Under the pieces are notes generated by a model. The model ran no database searches. It saw only the letters and a list, made by a program, of their open reading frames with translations, and was not told the origin of the DNA. Made by a program: the position numbers and the translations under genes. Source: JALOLG01 sp963722415 (GTDB taxonomy: Bacteria > Actinomycetota > Acidimicrobiia > Acidimicrobiales > Ilumatobacteraceae). From it: a DNA stretch of 64,000 nt. Positions 1 through 7,592 of the stretch are shown here, one piece after another; within the stretch, counting starts at the first letter, position 1; each line of letters begins with the position of its first letter. The stretch spans positions 310,001 through 374,000 of the forward strand of contig CAVRNI010000027.1 in NCBI GenBank assembly GCA_963722415.1. Direction: 5' to 3'.

Positions 1-877
1 CGGCCGACAGGGCCCCGACGCCCACGAGAGAGAGCCCGGTGTAGACGACGCCGCGCATCACCTGGCGGCGGCCGAACGTCACCGGCAACAACTCGGCGGC
101 GACGCCGATCGCGGGAAGCGCGAACACGTACGTGGCCGGCTGCGTGAACGCCCAGCCGATCCAATCGCCGATCCCCACGTTGCCGCCGAACACAGCACGC
201 GCGTTGCGATGGTCGACCAGCAGGTACACGAGGGCGCCGACGAGGACCGGCATCGTCAGCAACAGCCCGATCGCGGTGATGAGTGCCGACCACGAGAACA
301 GCGGCACCCGTCGCATCGACATCCCGGGGGCACGGGTCGTGAGCACGGTCGTCGCGATCGACACCGCGGCGGCGATGACGCCGAGTGCGATCAATCCTTG
401 AGCCGCGAGGAAGAGGTCGACCATGTCGGCATCGCCACCGCCGATGCCACCGTTGTTGGCGAGTGCCACGACGACGAGGACGACTCCGCCCAACCAGCCG
501 TAGAACCCGGCGAGCGCGAGCCGCGGGAATGCCAGCGAGCGGGCTCCCAGCTGCAATGGAACCACCGCGATCGACAACCCGATGCCGAGCGGGATCAACG
601 TGAACGACACGAGTCCGAACCGGAAGAGTTGGAACAGTTGCGGGATCGCGCCGCTGTCGAACAACACGTCATCGCCGTCGATGCGTTCGATGCCGAGCAG
701 CAGGCCGATCACGGCGGTCGCCGCGAGCGCGACGAACGCGCTGCCGAGGTACAGCCGACCGATCCGCTTGTGGTCGGTCGAGGTCAACCACGCTGCCACC
801 GACGCCGGGAACGACCCGATCGCGGACTCGCCACGGGCCGCACCTACGGCATCAGGGCTGGATTCGATCGTGGTCAT
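1..877 (-). CDS. Cytochrome c oxidase subunit I-like protein lacking haem and CuB ligands (3' part beyond left edge)
   Basis: I translated this from the ATG at 877; 292 residues are visible before the window ends. Residues 31-40 read like the subunit I entry motif (STDHKRIG). PLQLGA (107-112), AFPRL and RAPGMSMRRVPLFSW (about 182-196) follow subunit I of aa3-type oxidases closely. Hydrophobic segments alternate as in that family. The low-spin haem ligand His of the FTMHG motif aligns with Phe85, and the CuB ligand His of FGHPEVY aligns with Gln246 (FTQPATY, 244-250); the cross-linking Tyr is kept at 250. The residues needed for haem a and CuB in the visible half are therefore gone. It lies 146 nt downstream of ctaB on the same strand. 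It may be a structural or assembly paralogue; it is unlikely to be an active oxidase. The later ligand helices lie outside the window. Confidence 0.8.
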   Translation of the reverse strand, partial: MTTIESSPDAVGAARGESAIGSFPASVAAWLTSTDHKRIGRLYLGSAFVALAATAVIGLLLGIERIDGDDVLFDSGAIPQLFQLFRFGLVSFTLIPLGIGLSIAVVPLQLGARSLAFPRLALAGFYGWLGGVVLVVVALANNGGIGGGDADMVDLFLAAQGLIALGVIAAAVSIATTVLTTRAPGMSMRRVPLFSWSALITAIGLLLTMPVLVGALVYLLVDHRNARAVFGGNVGIGDWIGWAFTQPATYVFALPAIGVAAELLPVTFGRRQVMRGVVYTGLSLVGVGALSA

Positions 878-1023
878 GTACGTGGGACTCGCTTGTCGGG
901 CTTGTCGGGGTGAGACATCGAACGGCCACGGGGGACCTACGCGGCCCGACACTACCCGTCCACCAGCGTCGGGCCGGAAATCCCAAACATGCCGCGACAC
1001 GGCCCAACGCGTGCGTGGGCCTG

Positions 1024-1974
1024 TCACGACACTCCGTTCCGAACCAGCACGTCGAGGGTCATCGCGCCGAACAGGACGGTCACGTACGTGATCGAGTAGG
1101 CGAACACCCACATGCTCGCCTGCGGCGTCGGTGACTTGCCGAGCCAGATCGTCGCACCGAGGAAGACCGCGCCGAGCACGACGGCCGTGACGCCGTAGAT
1201 CGGTCCGAGATCGGCGACCGGGAGCAGGAGCAGCGTCGAAGCGACGAGCAGGGCCGTGTAGATCGTCATCTGGCGCACGGCGTCGGCGAGCGGCACCACC
1301 GCCGGGAGCATCGGGACGTCGGCGGCGCGGTAGTCGTCGGCGTACTTGATGGCGAGCGCCCAGAAGTGCGGCGGTGTCCAGAAGAACATCGCCGCGAAGA
1401 GCACGACCGGCTCCCAGCTGAGGTCGTTGCGGACCGCCGCCCACCCGACGAGCACCGGGACCGCGCCGGCGGCACCGCCGATCACGATGTTCTGACGGCT
1501 CGTGCGCTTCAGCCAGATGGTGTACACCAGCACGTAGAACGCGGTGGCGGAGAGGGCCAGGACCGCCGAGAGCAGGTTGGCGCCCCACCACAGCACAGCG
1601 AACGCGACGACTTCGAGCGCCGCCGCGAACACGAGCGCGTGACGGGGCTCGATGCGTCCGGTCGCGAGCGGCCGGTTCTTGGTGCGCTCCATCAGTTGGT
1701 CGATGTCGCGATCGACGTACATGTTGAACGCGTTGGCGCCACCGGCGGCCAGCGTCCCCCCGATCAAGGTCACGACGACGAGCGCCGTCGACGGCCAACC
1801 CTGCTGGGCGAGCACCATCGCCGGGACGGTCGTGATGAGCAGCAGCTCGATGATGCGCGGCTTGGTCAGCGCGAGGTAGGCGCCGACCAGCGTCGTCGAC
1901 GCGTGCCGGCCACCATGCGCTACACCGCCCGGTGCGAGCCGGGACGGGACCAGTGGTCGACTGCCGACGGCCAT
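1024..1974 (-). CDS. ctaB: Protohaem IX farnesyltransferase (haem O synthase)
   Basis: An integral membrane UbiA-family prenyltransferase that adds farnesyl diphosphate to haem B to make haem O for terminal oxidases. Visible motifs are the first aspartate-rich site NMYVDRDIDQLMERTKNRPL and the second polar loop KYADDYRAADVPMLP, with about eight or nine hydrophobic segments between. The length (about 316 aa) is normal for CtaB. I chose the ATG at 1974 because a TACGAT element ends nine bases before it; an in-frame TTG at 2013 would add 13 residues. It is divergent from clpS and the next gene on its strand is the subunit I-like protein, so the two may be co-transcribed. Confidence 0.93.
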   Translation of the reverse strand: MAVGSRPLVPSRLAPGGVAHGGRHASTTLVGAYLALTKPRIIELLLITTVPAMVLAQQGWPSTALVVVTLIGGTLAAGGANAFNMYVDRDIDQLMERTKNRPLATGRIEPRHALVFAAALEVVAFAVLWWGANLLSAVLALSATAFYVLVYTIWLKRTSRQNIVIGGAAGAVPVLVGWAAVRNDLSWEPVVLFAAMFFWTPPHFWALAIKYADDYRAADVPMLPAVVPLADAVRQMTIYTALLVASTLLLLPVADLGPIYGVTAVVLGAVFLGATIWLGKSPTPQASMWVFAYSITYVTVLFGAMTLDVLVRNGVS

Positions 1975-1983
1975 CGCGTATGC

Positions 1984-1989
1984 ATCGTA
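1984..1989 (-). promoter_or_regulatory. Candidate -10 element of ctaB
   Basis: TACGAT on the minus strand, nine nucleotides before the ATG at 1974, predicts a leader of only two or three nucleotides. No clear -35 box is seen. Confidence 0.4.
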
Positions 1990-2042
1990 CGACTGTGCCG
2001 TCCGGCCGACCAATGCGCTGAGAGTCAGGCCAGAATGGAGGT

Positions 2043-2339
2043 GTGCCCACCACGCTCAACCCGGTCGAGGTCAAGGAACCCGATCTCGACGACAAGGCGG
2101 TCGAGGACCGACCCTGGGTGGTGATCGTCTGGAACGATCCGATCAACCTGATGAGCTACGTGACGCTGGTGCTGCAGAAGCTGTTCGGCTACTCCCTCGA
2201 GAAGGCGACCGAGTTGATGCTCGACGTGCACCAGAAGGGCAAGGCCGTGGTTGCCAACGGCACCCACGAGCAGGCTGAGATGCACGTGTTCCGGCTCCAC
2301 GAGCACGGCTTGTGGGCCACCCTGGAACACGATGCGTGA
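2043..2339 (+). CDS. clpS: ATP-dependent Clp protease adaptor ClpS
   Basis: ClpS delivers N-degron substrates to the ClpAP/ClpCP protease. The 98-aa product carries the family core: WVVIVWNDPINLMSYVT, the VLQKLFGY helix, and the KAVVANGTHEQAEMH segment that contacts the Clp ATPase N-domain. The acidic N-terminal extension before it is usual in actinobacteria. The GTG start at 2043 has GGAGG almost abutting it, too close for a normal Shine-Dalgarno; an AGAAT element six bases upstream suggests a leaderless start instead. The DUF2017 gene follows after six bases, the usual actinobacterial arrangement. Confidence 0.95.
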   Translation: MPTTLNPVEVKEPDLDDKAVEDRPWVVIVWNDPINLMSYVTLVLQKLFGYSLEKATELMLDVHQKGKAVVANGTHEQAEMHVFRLHEHGLWATLEHDA

Positions 2340-2345
2340 GCACGC

Positions 2346-2840
2346 GTGATGGCCAAGACCCGACCACCGGTGTACCGCGCCGGAAACCACTACCGGCTGC
2401 ACATCGGCGCCGACGAGCTGGGCCTGATCCAGCGCCTGCTCGACGAGCTGCGGGAGCTGCTGCTCTCCGACGACGACGGATCCGGTCCGGCGAGTGCGAT
2501 GCTGACACGGCTGTTCCCCGTCGCCCATCCCGACGACCCCGAACTCGAAGCCGAGTACCAGCGGCTGATGCGGGTCGAGCTCGTGGCCAGCAAGCTCAAG
2601 TCGATCGAGGCGGTCGAAGCCGTCATCGAAGGCCGTGACAAGTCGATCGACGAGGCGCAGCTCACCGCGTTCATGCAGTCGATCAACTCGATCCGACTCG
2701 TGCTCGGCACGTTGCTCGACGTCTCCGACGACCCCGACGACGAGGTCGTGTCGGAGCACGACGACACCGCCGAGTACCAGCTCTACGGTTACCTCTCGTG
2801 GCTCCTCGAATGGACCGTCCGCGCCTTTTCGGGCGACTGA
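2346..2840 (+). CDS. DUF2017 family protein
   Basis: A 164-aa soluble, largely helical and acidic protein. The segments FPVAHPDDPELEAEYQRLM and the C-terminal SIRLVLGTLLDVSDD match the DUF2017 family, which almost always follows clpS in actinobacteria. The Mycobacterium tuberculosis member (Rv1332, AosR) has been described as a redox-responsive regulator; whether this one shares that role is unknown, and no cysteine pair is present in its sequence. The start is GTG at 2346 or ATG at 2349; both are in frame. It probably forms a two-gene unit with clpS. Confidence 0.88.
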   Translation: MMAKTRPPVYRAGNHYRLHIGADELGLIQRLLDELRELLLSDDDGSGPASAMLTRLFPVAHPDDPELEAEYQRLMRVELVASKLKSIEAVEAVIEGRDKSIDEAQLTAFMQSINSIRLVLGTLLDVSDDPDDEVVSEHDDTAEYQLYGYLSWLLEWTVRAFSGD

Positions 2841-2879
2841 CGCAGCGGTTCCTTTGGTGGAAGGCCGCGGGGCGGCTGC

Positions 2880-2885
2880 TAGGTT
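2880..2885 (+). promoter_or_regulatory. Candidate -10 element for the tRNA cluster
   Basis: TAGGTT lies about 30 nt before the mature 5' end of tRNA-Glu in the DUF2017/tRNA gap. No convincing -35 hexamer accompanies it. Confidence 0.35.
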
Positions 2886-2915
2886 TGCGTCGCTCTCAAC
2901 GAGACGAGGCACCTT

Positions 2916-2988
2916 GCCCCCATCGTCTAGTGGCCTAGGACACCACCCTTTCAAGGTGGCGGCACGGGTTCGAATCCCGTTGGGGGTG
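2916..2988 (+). tRNA. tRNA-Glu (anticodon TTC)
   Basis: A cloverleaf folds by eye. The acceptor GCCCCCA pairs with TGGGGGT (terminal G-U pair, as is common in actinobacterial tRNA-Glu). The anticodon loop is CTTTCAA between CCACC and GGTGG. The T arm is ACGGG-TTCGAAT-CCCGT. The discriminator is G2988 and a full CCA is not encoded. Confidence 0.95.
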
Positions 2989-3008
2989 CAAACCGAAAAT
3001 CTCTCCAC

Positions 3009-3083
3009 GGTCCCGTGGTGAAGTCTGGAGTTCACGCCGGCCTGTCAAGCCGGAGGTCGCGGGTTCAAGTCCCGTCGGGACCG
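3009..3083 (+). tRNA. tRNA-Asp (anticodon GTC)
   Basis: The acceptor GGTCCCG pairs with CGGGACC. The anticodon loop CTGTCAA sits between CCGGC and GCCGG. The T loop is TTCAAGT. Discriminator G3083; CCA is not encoded. It lies 20 nt after tRNA-Glu, so the two are probably co-transcribed. Confidence 0.95.
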
Positions 3084-3085
3084 CT

Positions 3086-3111
3086 ACGGGGCCGCCGCCG
3101 AGCGGCCCCGT
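3086..3111 (+). terminator. Hairpin terminator after tRNA-Asp
   Basis: ACGGGGCCGC (3086-3095) pairs perfectly with GCGGCCCCGT (3102-3111) around a six-base loop, immediately behind tRNA-Asp. Only a short TT follows. Confidence 0.6.
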
Positions 3112-3157
3112 TGCCATGTCAGCGCCGCAACAGCCGAACACCCAGCACGAACAACAC

Positions 3158-3233
3158 GGTCGAGTAGCTCAGTCGGCAGAGCGTCCGCCTGAAAAGCGGA
3201 AGGTCACCGGATCGACGCCGGTCTCGACCACCA
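3158..3233 (+). tRNA. tRNA-Phe (anticodon GAA)
   Basis: The acceptor GGTCGAG pairs with CTCGACC. The anticodon loop CTGAAAA lies between TCCGC and GCGGA. CCA is encoded at 3231-3233, unlike the two neighbours. The T arm is ACCGG-ATCGACG-CCGGT: position 54 is A instead of the near-universal T, and position 60 is G instead of a pyrimidine. This is either a real deviation or a base-call error. Confidence 0.9.
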
Positions 3234-3304
3234 GCATCCAGCGAGCTCAGGGCATCGTTTCGGGTTCGGCGAGAGCCGGACGGCGTGAGTCTTGCCATCC
3301 TCGA

Positions 3305-4939
3305 TCAGTCGCCGGGGGGAGGCGCTGCTGCAGGTTCCGTGGCCTTCGATGCCGCCTGCGTCTCAGGAAGCTTGCCGGTGCAGAAGAGGGCGACCACCGC
3401 GAACAGGGCCAGCAGACCGAACGACACCTGCAGGGCGACGACGCGGGCCGCCGTGTTCTCCTCCATGATCGCGTCGGCCGTGGCCTGGGGCACCTGCGCT
3501 TCCTCCAGCGCTTCCTCGAGATCGGCGTCGGAGATGAACGGCACGCCCGCGGCCAGCTGTACCGGAGCGCTCTCGATCACCGACGCGGGCACGTCGGTGT
3601 TGTTCTCGAGGCCGCTCAGGATGGCGCCCGTGAGCGCGGAGATCAACACCGCGCCCGCCAGCGCGGTGGCGATCGACGAGCCGAGGTTGGTGGCCGTGTT
3701 CTGCAGCCCGCCGACCTCGCCGCTGCGTTCGTCGGACACCGCGCCCACCGCAACCGCACCCAACTGCGAGGCCAGCGCTCCGGCACCGAACCCGGCCAGC
3801 ATGAGCGGCCAGGTGACGATCTCGGGCCCGGTGCCGACGTCGAGCAGGGCGACCAACAGCACCAGGCCCACGGCCAAGGAGAGGAAGCCGACGCGCGCCA
3901 CACGACGCGGTGAAGCGTTGGGCAGGAGCTTGGGGATGCCGACCGCAGCGAGGAGGAGCATGATCGACATCGGCATCAGCCGAACGCCCGTGGCGATTGC
4001 CGTCAGGCCGAGCGCGACCGTCAGGTACAACGACATCAGGAAGAACAGACCGAGCAGCAGGAGGAACTGGAAGAAGAAGGCGAGCAGGCCGGCGCGGAGG
4101 TGCACGACCTCGAGCAGGGCGGGGTCGACGAGTGGCTCCCTGCCCTGACTGATCATCCGCTCCTCCCAGCCGAAGAAGGCCCACAGCATCACCCCGCCAC
4201 CGAGCATCAGCCAGAACGCCGGCGACAGACCGAGCCATTCCGGGGCTCCCGCCTTGGGGCTGATGAATCCCCACGTGCCCGACCGCAACAGGCCGTACAC
4301 GATCAGGCCGAGTCCCAACGCCGAGAGCACGGTGCCGACGACGTCGAGCGTCACGCCCTCTTCCGCCGGGGTGTCGGCGATGCGCTTCGTAAAGGCGAGG
4401 ATGCCGATGATGGCGATCACTTCGCCGATGAACACCCAGCGCCACGAGAAGTAGGTCGTGGCGACGCCGCCGATGAGGGGGCCGGCAGCCACGGCGACGG
4501 CCATCGCCGCGGACAGCAGGCCGTAGGCACGCGGCCGGTCCTCGCGAGCGAAGTTCGATGCCACCAGCGCCACGATCGCCGGAAGGATGAGCACCGCGCC
4601 GAGGCCTTCGAGCAGCGACCACCCGATCAACAGCATCGGCAGACTCTGCGACAACGCGGTGGTGAGCGACCCGACCGCGTAGACGACGCAGCCGATGACG
4701 AACGCGCGCTTGCGCCCGATCATCGCGCCGACCTTGCCGCCGGTGATCATCAACGACGCCATCACCAGGGTGTACATCGTGATCGCCGTCTGGATGCCGG
4801 TCACGTCGGTGCCGACGTCCTCGGCGACCACGGGAATCGACACGTTCATCACCGAGCTGTCGAGGGCCATCACGAACTGGCCGGCCGCGAGGGCAGCGAG
4901 GACGATGCTCGCGGACGAGCGACGTTCAGAGGCGGTCAC
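3305..4939 (-). CDS. MFS transporter, DHA2 (EmrB/QacA) family
   Basis: A drug/proton antiporter-type membrane protein of about 544 residues, the normal length for 14-segment DHA2 exporters. The N-terminus contains FVMALDSSVMNVSIPVVAEDVG, typical of helix 1 in this family. It is followed by the loop-2/3 motif GGKVGAMIGRKRAF and the GPLIGG motif C of antiporters. I chose GTG 4939 (VTASERRS). The frame stays open upstream to 5179 but that stretch crosses the neighbour's terminator. TAGGTT lies eight bases before the start, so the mRNA may be nearly leaderless. The substrate cannot be told from sequence. It converges on the tRNA genes. Confidence 0.88.
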   Translation of the reverse strand: MTASERRSSASIVLAALAAGQFVMALDSSVMNVSIPVVAEDVGTDVTGIQTAITMYTLVMASLMITGGKVGAMIGRKRAFVIGCVVYAVGSLTTALSQSLPMLLIGWSLLEGLGAVLILPAIVALVASNFAREDRPRAYGLLSAAMAVAVAAGPLIGGVATTYFSWRWVFIGEVIAIIGILAFTKRIADTPAEEGVTLDVVGTVLSALGLGLIVYGLLRSGTWGFISPKAGAPEWLGLSPAFWLMLGGGVMLWAFFGWEERMISQGREPLVDPALLEVVHLRAGLLAFFFQFLLLLGLFFLMSLYLTVALGLTAIATGVRLMPMSIMLLLAAVGIPKLLPNASPRRVARVGFLSLAVGLVLLVALLDVGTGPEIVTWPLMLAGFGAGALASQLGAVAVGAVSDERSGEVGGLQNTATNLGSSIATALAGAVLISALTGAILSGLENNTDVPASVIESAPVQLAAGVPFISDADLEEALEEAQVPQATADAIMEENTAARVVALQVSFGLLALFAVVALFCTGKLPETQAASKATEPAAAPPPGD

Positions 4940-5050
4940 GCGCCAGGAACCTACTTTGCACCCCTCGACCCCCGAACGATCACCCTTCACGCGTTCCGAG
5001 CTCCGGGGCGTGCCCAGCGACAGCGTGCAGTACTCAAGCGGACCGAGCGA

Positions 5051-5084
5051 AGGGCGGGTCGAACCAATCGGTTCGACCCGCCCT
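5051..5084 (-). terminator. Strong inverted repeat, probable terminator of the protease gene
   Basis: A perfect 15-bp stem: AGGGCGGGTCGAACC (5051-5065) and its complement (5070-5084) around the loop AATC. It is about 35 nt past the protease stop. No T-run follows on the minus strand, so it is a hairpin-only terminator or an mRNA 3' stabiliser. Confidence 0.6.
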
Positions 5085-5118
5085 GCGCCGGCTAACTCGC
5101 GGCTTCCGTGTTTGCGAG

Positions 5119-7437
5119 CTAGCGCACGGCGTAGCTGTTGAAGATGGTCAGCAGGGTCTGATTGAAGTATGGGCCCCACATGTTGAGCACCCAGCCGCGG
5201 GCCCCGCTGCTCTCCACGAACTCGGACTGCCCGTTGCTGTTCACCGAGACGATTCGGTACTGCTGGCCGTCGAAGGCGAACACCGGTCCGCCGCTCGATC
5301 CGCCAGTCATGTCACTGCCCCAGCCGATCTCGTACCAGTTCTGGGCGTACTGCTGGTACCCGCCGTACCGGCCCCATGTCTGGTACAGGTAGCAGCCGGC
5401 GTTCATCTGCGTCTTGGGTGACGTGCAGTACTTGCCGAAGTAGCTCCCCTCGGACGGGTAGCCGTAGCTGAGGAGCCAGTTGAGTCGCGGGTTGACCTGC
5501 ATGCCGAACGAGCCGACGATGTCGCCCGGGTACTGCCCGTTGGTGGGCCCGAACTGCACGAAGGCGTAGTCGGCTGCATAGCTGTACGTGGTGGTGAGGT
5601 ACGCCGGCGTCTGGCCCACTGAAGGAACGATCGTGTCGACCACGTTCGTGTAGATGCCGCCGTATGCGGTATCGCCCTGGAGGCCGCCGAAGAAGGCGAG
5701 ATTGGTCGACCAACCCTTTGCGTCGACGACGCAATGGGCGGCGGTGATCGCCAGGTTCCGGGCAACCATCGTCGCGGTGCAGTTGCTCCAGCGCTGCTCG
5801 GCCGGGACATAGAACACGAGTCGGCCAATCGCCTTGTTGTAGTTCGGGTAGCTGTAGCCCTGGCTCCAGATCTGGTACTTGGTCTTCTCGTTGGCGTGCT
5901 CCGTGAGGTTGCCGTTCACCGGCTCACCGTCGCTGGTCCGCTCGAGCAGCGGCTCGGGGTCGGCGGCCGCTGCGGCGTCGAGCGGATCGTGGTTCGCCCA
6001 GAAGGCGGCCTGATCGGCGGCGAAGTCGGGATTGTTCGACGACGCCTCGATGACGTCCAGTGCCGGGGTCGCGCCAGCGGCCGACATCGTGGACTGGGAC
6101 GCTGTTCCTGGCGGCCCGGCCGCGACGGCCTCGTCGTTGAACCAACCGGTGACATCGGCGATGAGGTGCGTCGTGCCCTCGCTGTTGTACAGGTTCACAC
6201 GACCGTCGCTGCCGACCTTGGCAATCACCAGGTTCGGCACCGTGAGGCCCGGCATGAAGTTCAGGTTGGACGAGCTCGGGCGATCGGTGCCCGCGGGGAA
6301 CACGGTCACAAAGCCGTAGCTGCTGGGGTCCGTCACCGTGACGTTGAGCACCACACTGTCGACGTTCGTCGTGGGAACGCCCCCTGCTCCGGTCACCTGG
6401 ATCGAGATCGTCTCGCCGTGACCCACCTTCCGCTGGGGAGCACCCAACCCCTCACGGGTATCGAGCACTCGAGCAGGCTGGACAGCGTTCAGCTCGCCTC
6501 CGGAGAGCATCTCTTCGACGGGCTCGAAATACGCAGTGGCGTCGACCACCACGTGGCTGGAGCCGTGGCTGTTGAAGATTCGAACGAAACCATTGGTGCC
6601 GACCTTGGCAATCACCATGTTCGGCACCGTCTGTCCAGCAACGAAGTTCAGGTTTGACGCATTGGGTTGAGGGCTTCCTGACGGATAGACGGTGAGGAAT
6701 CCGGTCGACGTCGGCCCCGTGACGGTGACGTTGAGGGCGACGGCGGTGGCGTCCGCCGGGATGCCGTGCGTCCCCGCAACTCGCACCTCGATGTCCTGAC
6801 CTGGCCCGATCGGCAGACCCTGCTCGCGGGTGTCGAGCAGGCGCACTGGCTCGATGCCCTGCTGGCGTGACCCGCCCTGCGGCAGGGATGGGAAGGAGGC
6901 GAAGATGTCGTCGTACCAACCCATGACGTCAGCGACGAAGTGCGAGCTACCGTGACTGTTGAAGATGGTGACCTTGCCGTCGACGCCCAGCTTGGCGACC
7001 ACGAGGTTGGGCACTGTCTGCCCGGGCACGAAGTTCAGGTTCGAAGCCGTCGGTCGCTCGGTTCCGGTCGGGTGCACGGTGACGAAGCCGGACTCGGTGG
7101 GCTGTGTAACGGTGACGTTGAGCACGACCGCCCCGGCATTGGCCGGCACCCCACCGCGGCCGGCAACCTGCAGTTCGATCGAACCGCCCGGGCCGACCAT
7201 TCCGCTGCTCCCGACGCCCTCACGCGTGTCGAGCACGCGAGCAGGTGTGAGCGGATGCAGGTAACCGGCCGCGGCGCCGCCGGTGGCTCCGGATGGCGGT
7301 GGCGGAGTCTCGGCGCCTGCGACGCCTGTCTCGAGCGCCACGCCCATGGGCACAGCGCAAAGGAGGGCCAACAACGCCGCCGCGAACCGCAGCGTCGACG
7401 TCGGGCCCTTGGAACCAGTGGAACGGGTGGAACGCAT
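5119..7437 (-). CDS. Secreted V8/trypsin-like serine protease with three N-terminal LDTR modules
   Basis: 772 residues from ATG 7437, which has a textbook AGGAGG Shine-Dalgarno five bases upstream. A signal peptide covers about residues 1-42 (LRFAAALLALLCAVPMGVAL). Three homologous modules of about 110 residues start near 62, 192 and 317; each runs LDTRE...LNVTVT...SNLNF...GQTVPNLVIAKVG...NS.G..H.VAD..GW. After a linker comes a chymotrypsin-fold protease: His568 in TAAHC, Asp623 in DYAFVQF and Ser715 in GGSSGGPVF form the triad. Such modules recur in secreted proteins of Acidimicrobiia; here they probably bind a surface or matrix ligand, which is inference. A second protein with the same modules lies at 23.8-26.5 kb. 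Confidence 0.88.
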   Translation of the reverse strand: MRSTRSTGSKGPTSTLRFAAALLALLCAVPMGVALETGVAGAETPPPPSGATGGAAAGYLHPLTPARVLDTREGVGSSGMVGPGGSIELQVAGRGGVPANAGAVVLNVTVTQPTESGFVTVHPTGTERPTASNLNFVPGQTVPNLVVAKLGVDGKVTIFNSHGSSHFVADVMGWYDDIFASFPSLPQGGSRQQGIEPVRLLDTREQGLPIGPGQDIEVRVAGTHGIPADATAVALNVTVTGPTSTGFLTVYPSGSPQPNASNLNFVAGQTVPNMVIAKVGTNGFVRIFNSHGSSHVVVDATAYFEPVEEMLSGGELNAVQPARVLDTREGLGAPQRKVGHGETISIQVTGAGGVPTTNVDSVVLNVTVTDPSSYGFVTVFPAGTDRPSSSNLNFMPGLTVPNLVIAKVGSDGRVNLYNSEGTTHLIADVTGWFNDEAVAAGPPGTASQSTMSAAGATPALDVIEASSNNPDFAADQAAFWANHDPLDAAAAADPEPLLERTSDGEPVNGNLTEHANEKTKYQIWSQGYSYPNYNKAIGRLVFYVPAEQRWSNCTATMVARNLAITAAHCVVDAKGWSTNLAFFGGLQGDTAYGGIYTNVVDTIVPSVGQTPAYLTTTYSYAADYAFVQFGPTNGQYPGDIVGSFGMQVNPRLNWLLSYGYPSEGSYFGKYCTSPKTQMNAGCYLYQTWGRYGGYQQYAQNWYEIGWGSDMTGGSSGGPVFAFDGQQYRIVSVNSNGQSEFVESSGARGWVLNMWGPYFNQTLLTIFNSYAVR

Positions 7438-7556
7438 GATGACCTCCTGTGGTCGTCGTGGGATGTTGGTGCCACCGTCTCGCAAGTCGTTCACCGCGTC
7501 CGTCTCGCCGATGACGCTCCTTGTGTGTCGCCGCGCACGTCTGCCGCTCGTCGTGG

Positions 7557-7585
7557 TTGACTTGCGGATCGAACATGTGTACGAT
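7557..7585 (+). promoter_or_regulatory. Sigma-70-type promoter of the HNH gene
   Basis: TTGACT (7557-7562), a 17-nt spacer and TACGAT (7580-7585). The ATG at 7593 is seven bases after the -10, so transcription should begin at the start codon (leaderless). This is the best-formed promoter of the window. Confidence 0.7.
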
Positions 7586-7592
7586 AGAGGGT

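Noticed and set aside
4100..5095. A 331-codon plus-strand open frame over the DHA2 transporter
   Set aside because: Low-complexity His/Asp/Arg/Glu composition and no family match; it crosses the hairpin at 5051-5084.
6940..7560. Plus-strand open frame of 206 codons opposite the protease signal peptide and first module
   Set aside because: Antisense to a well-supported secreted protease with a strong ribosome site; no features of its own.
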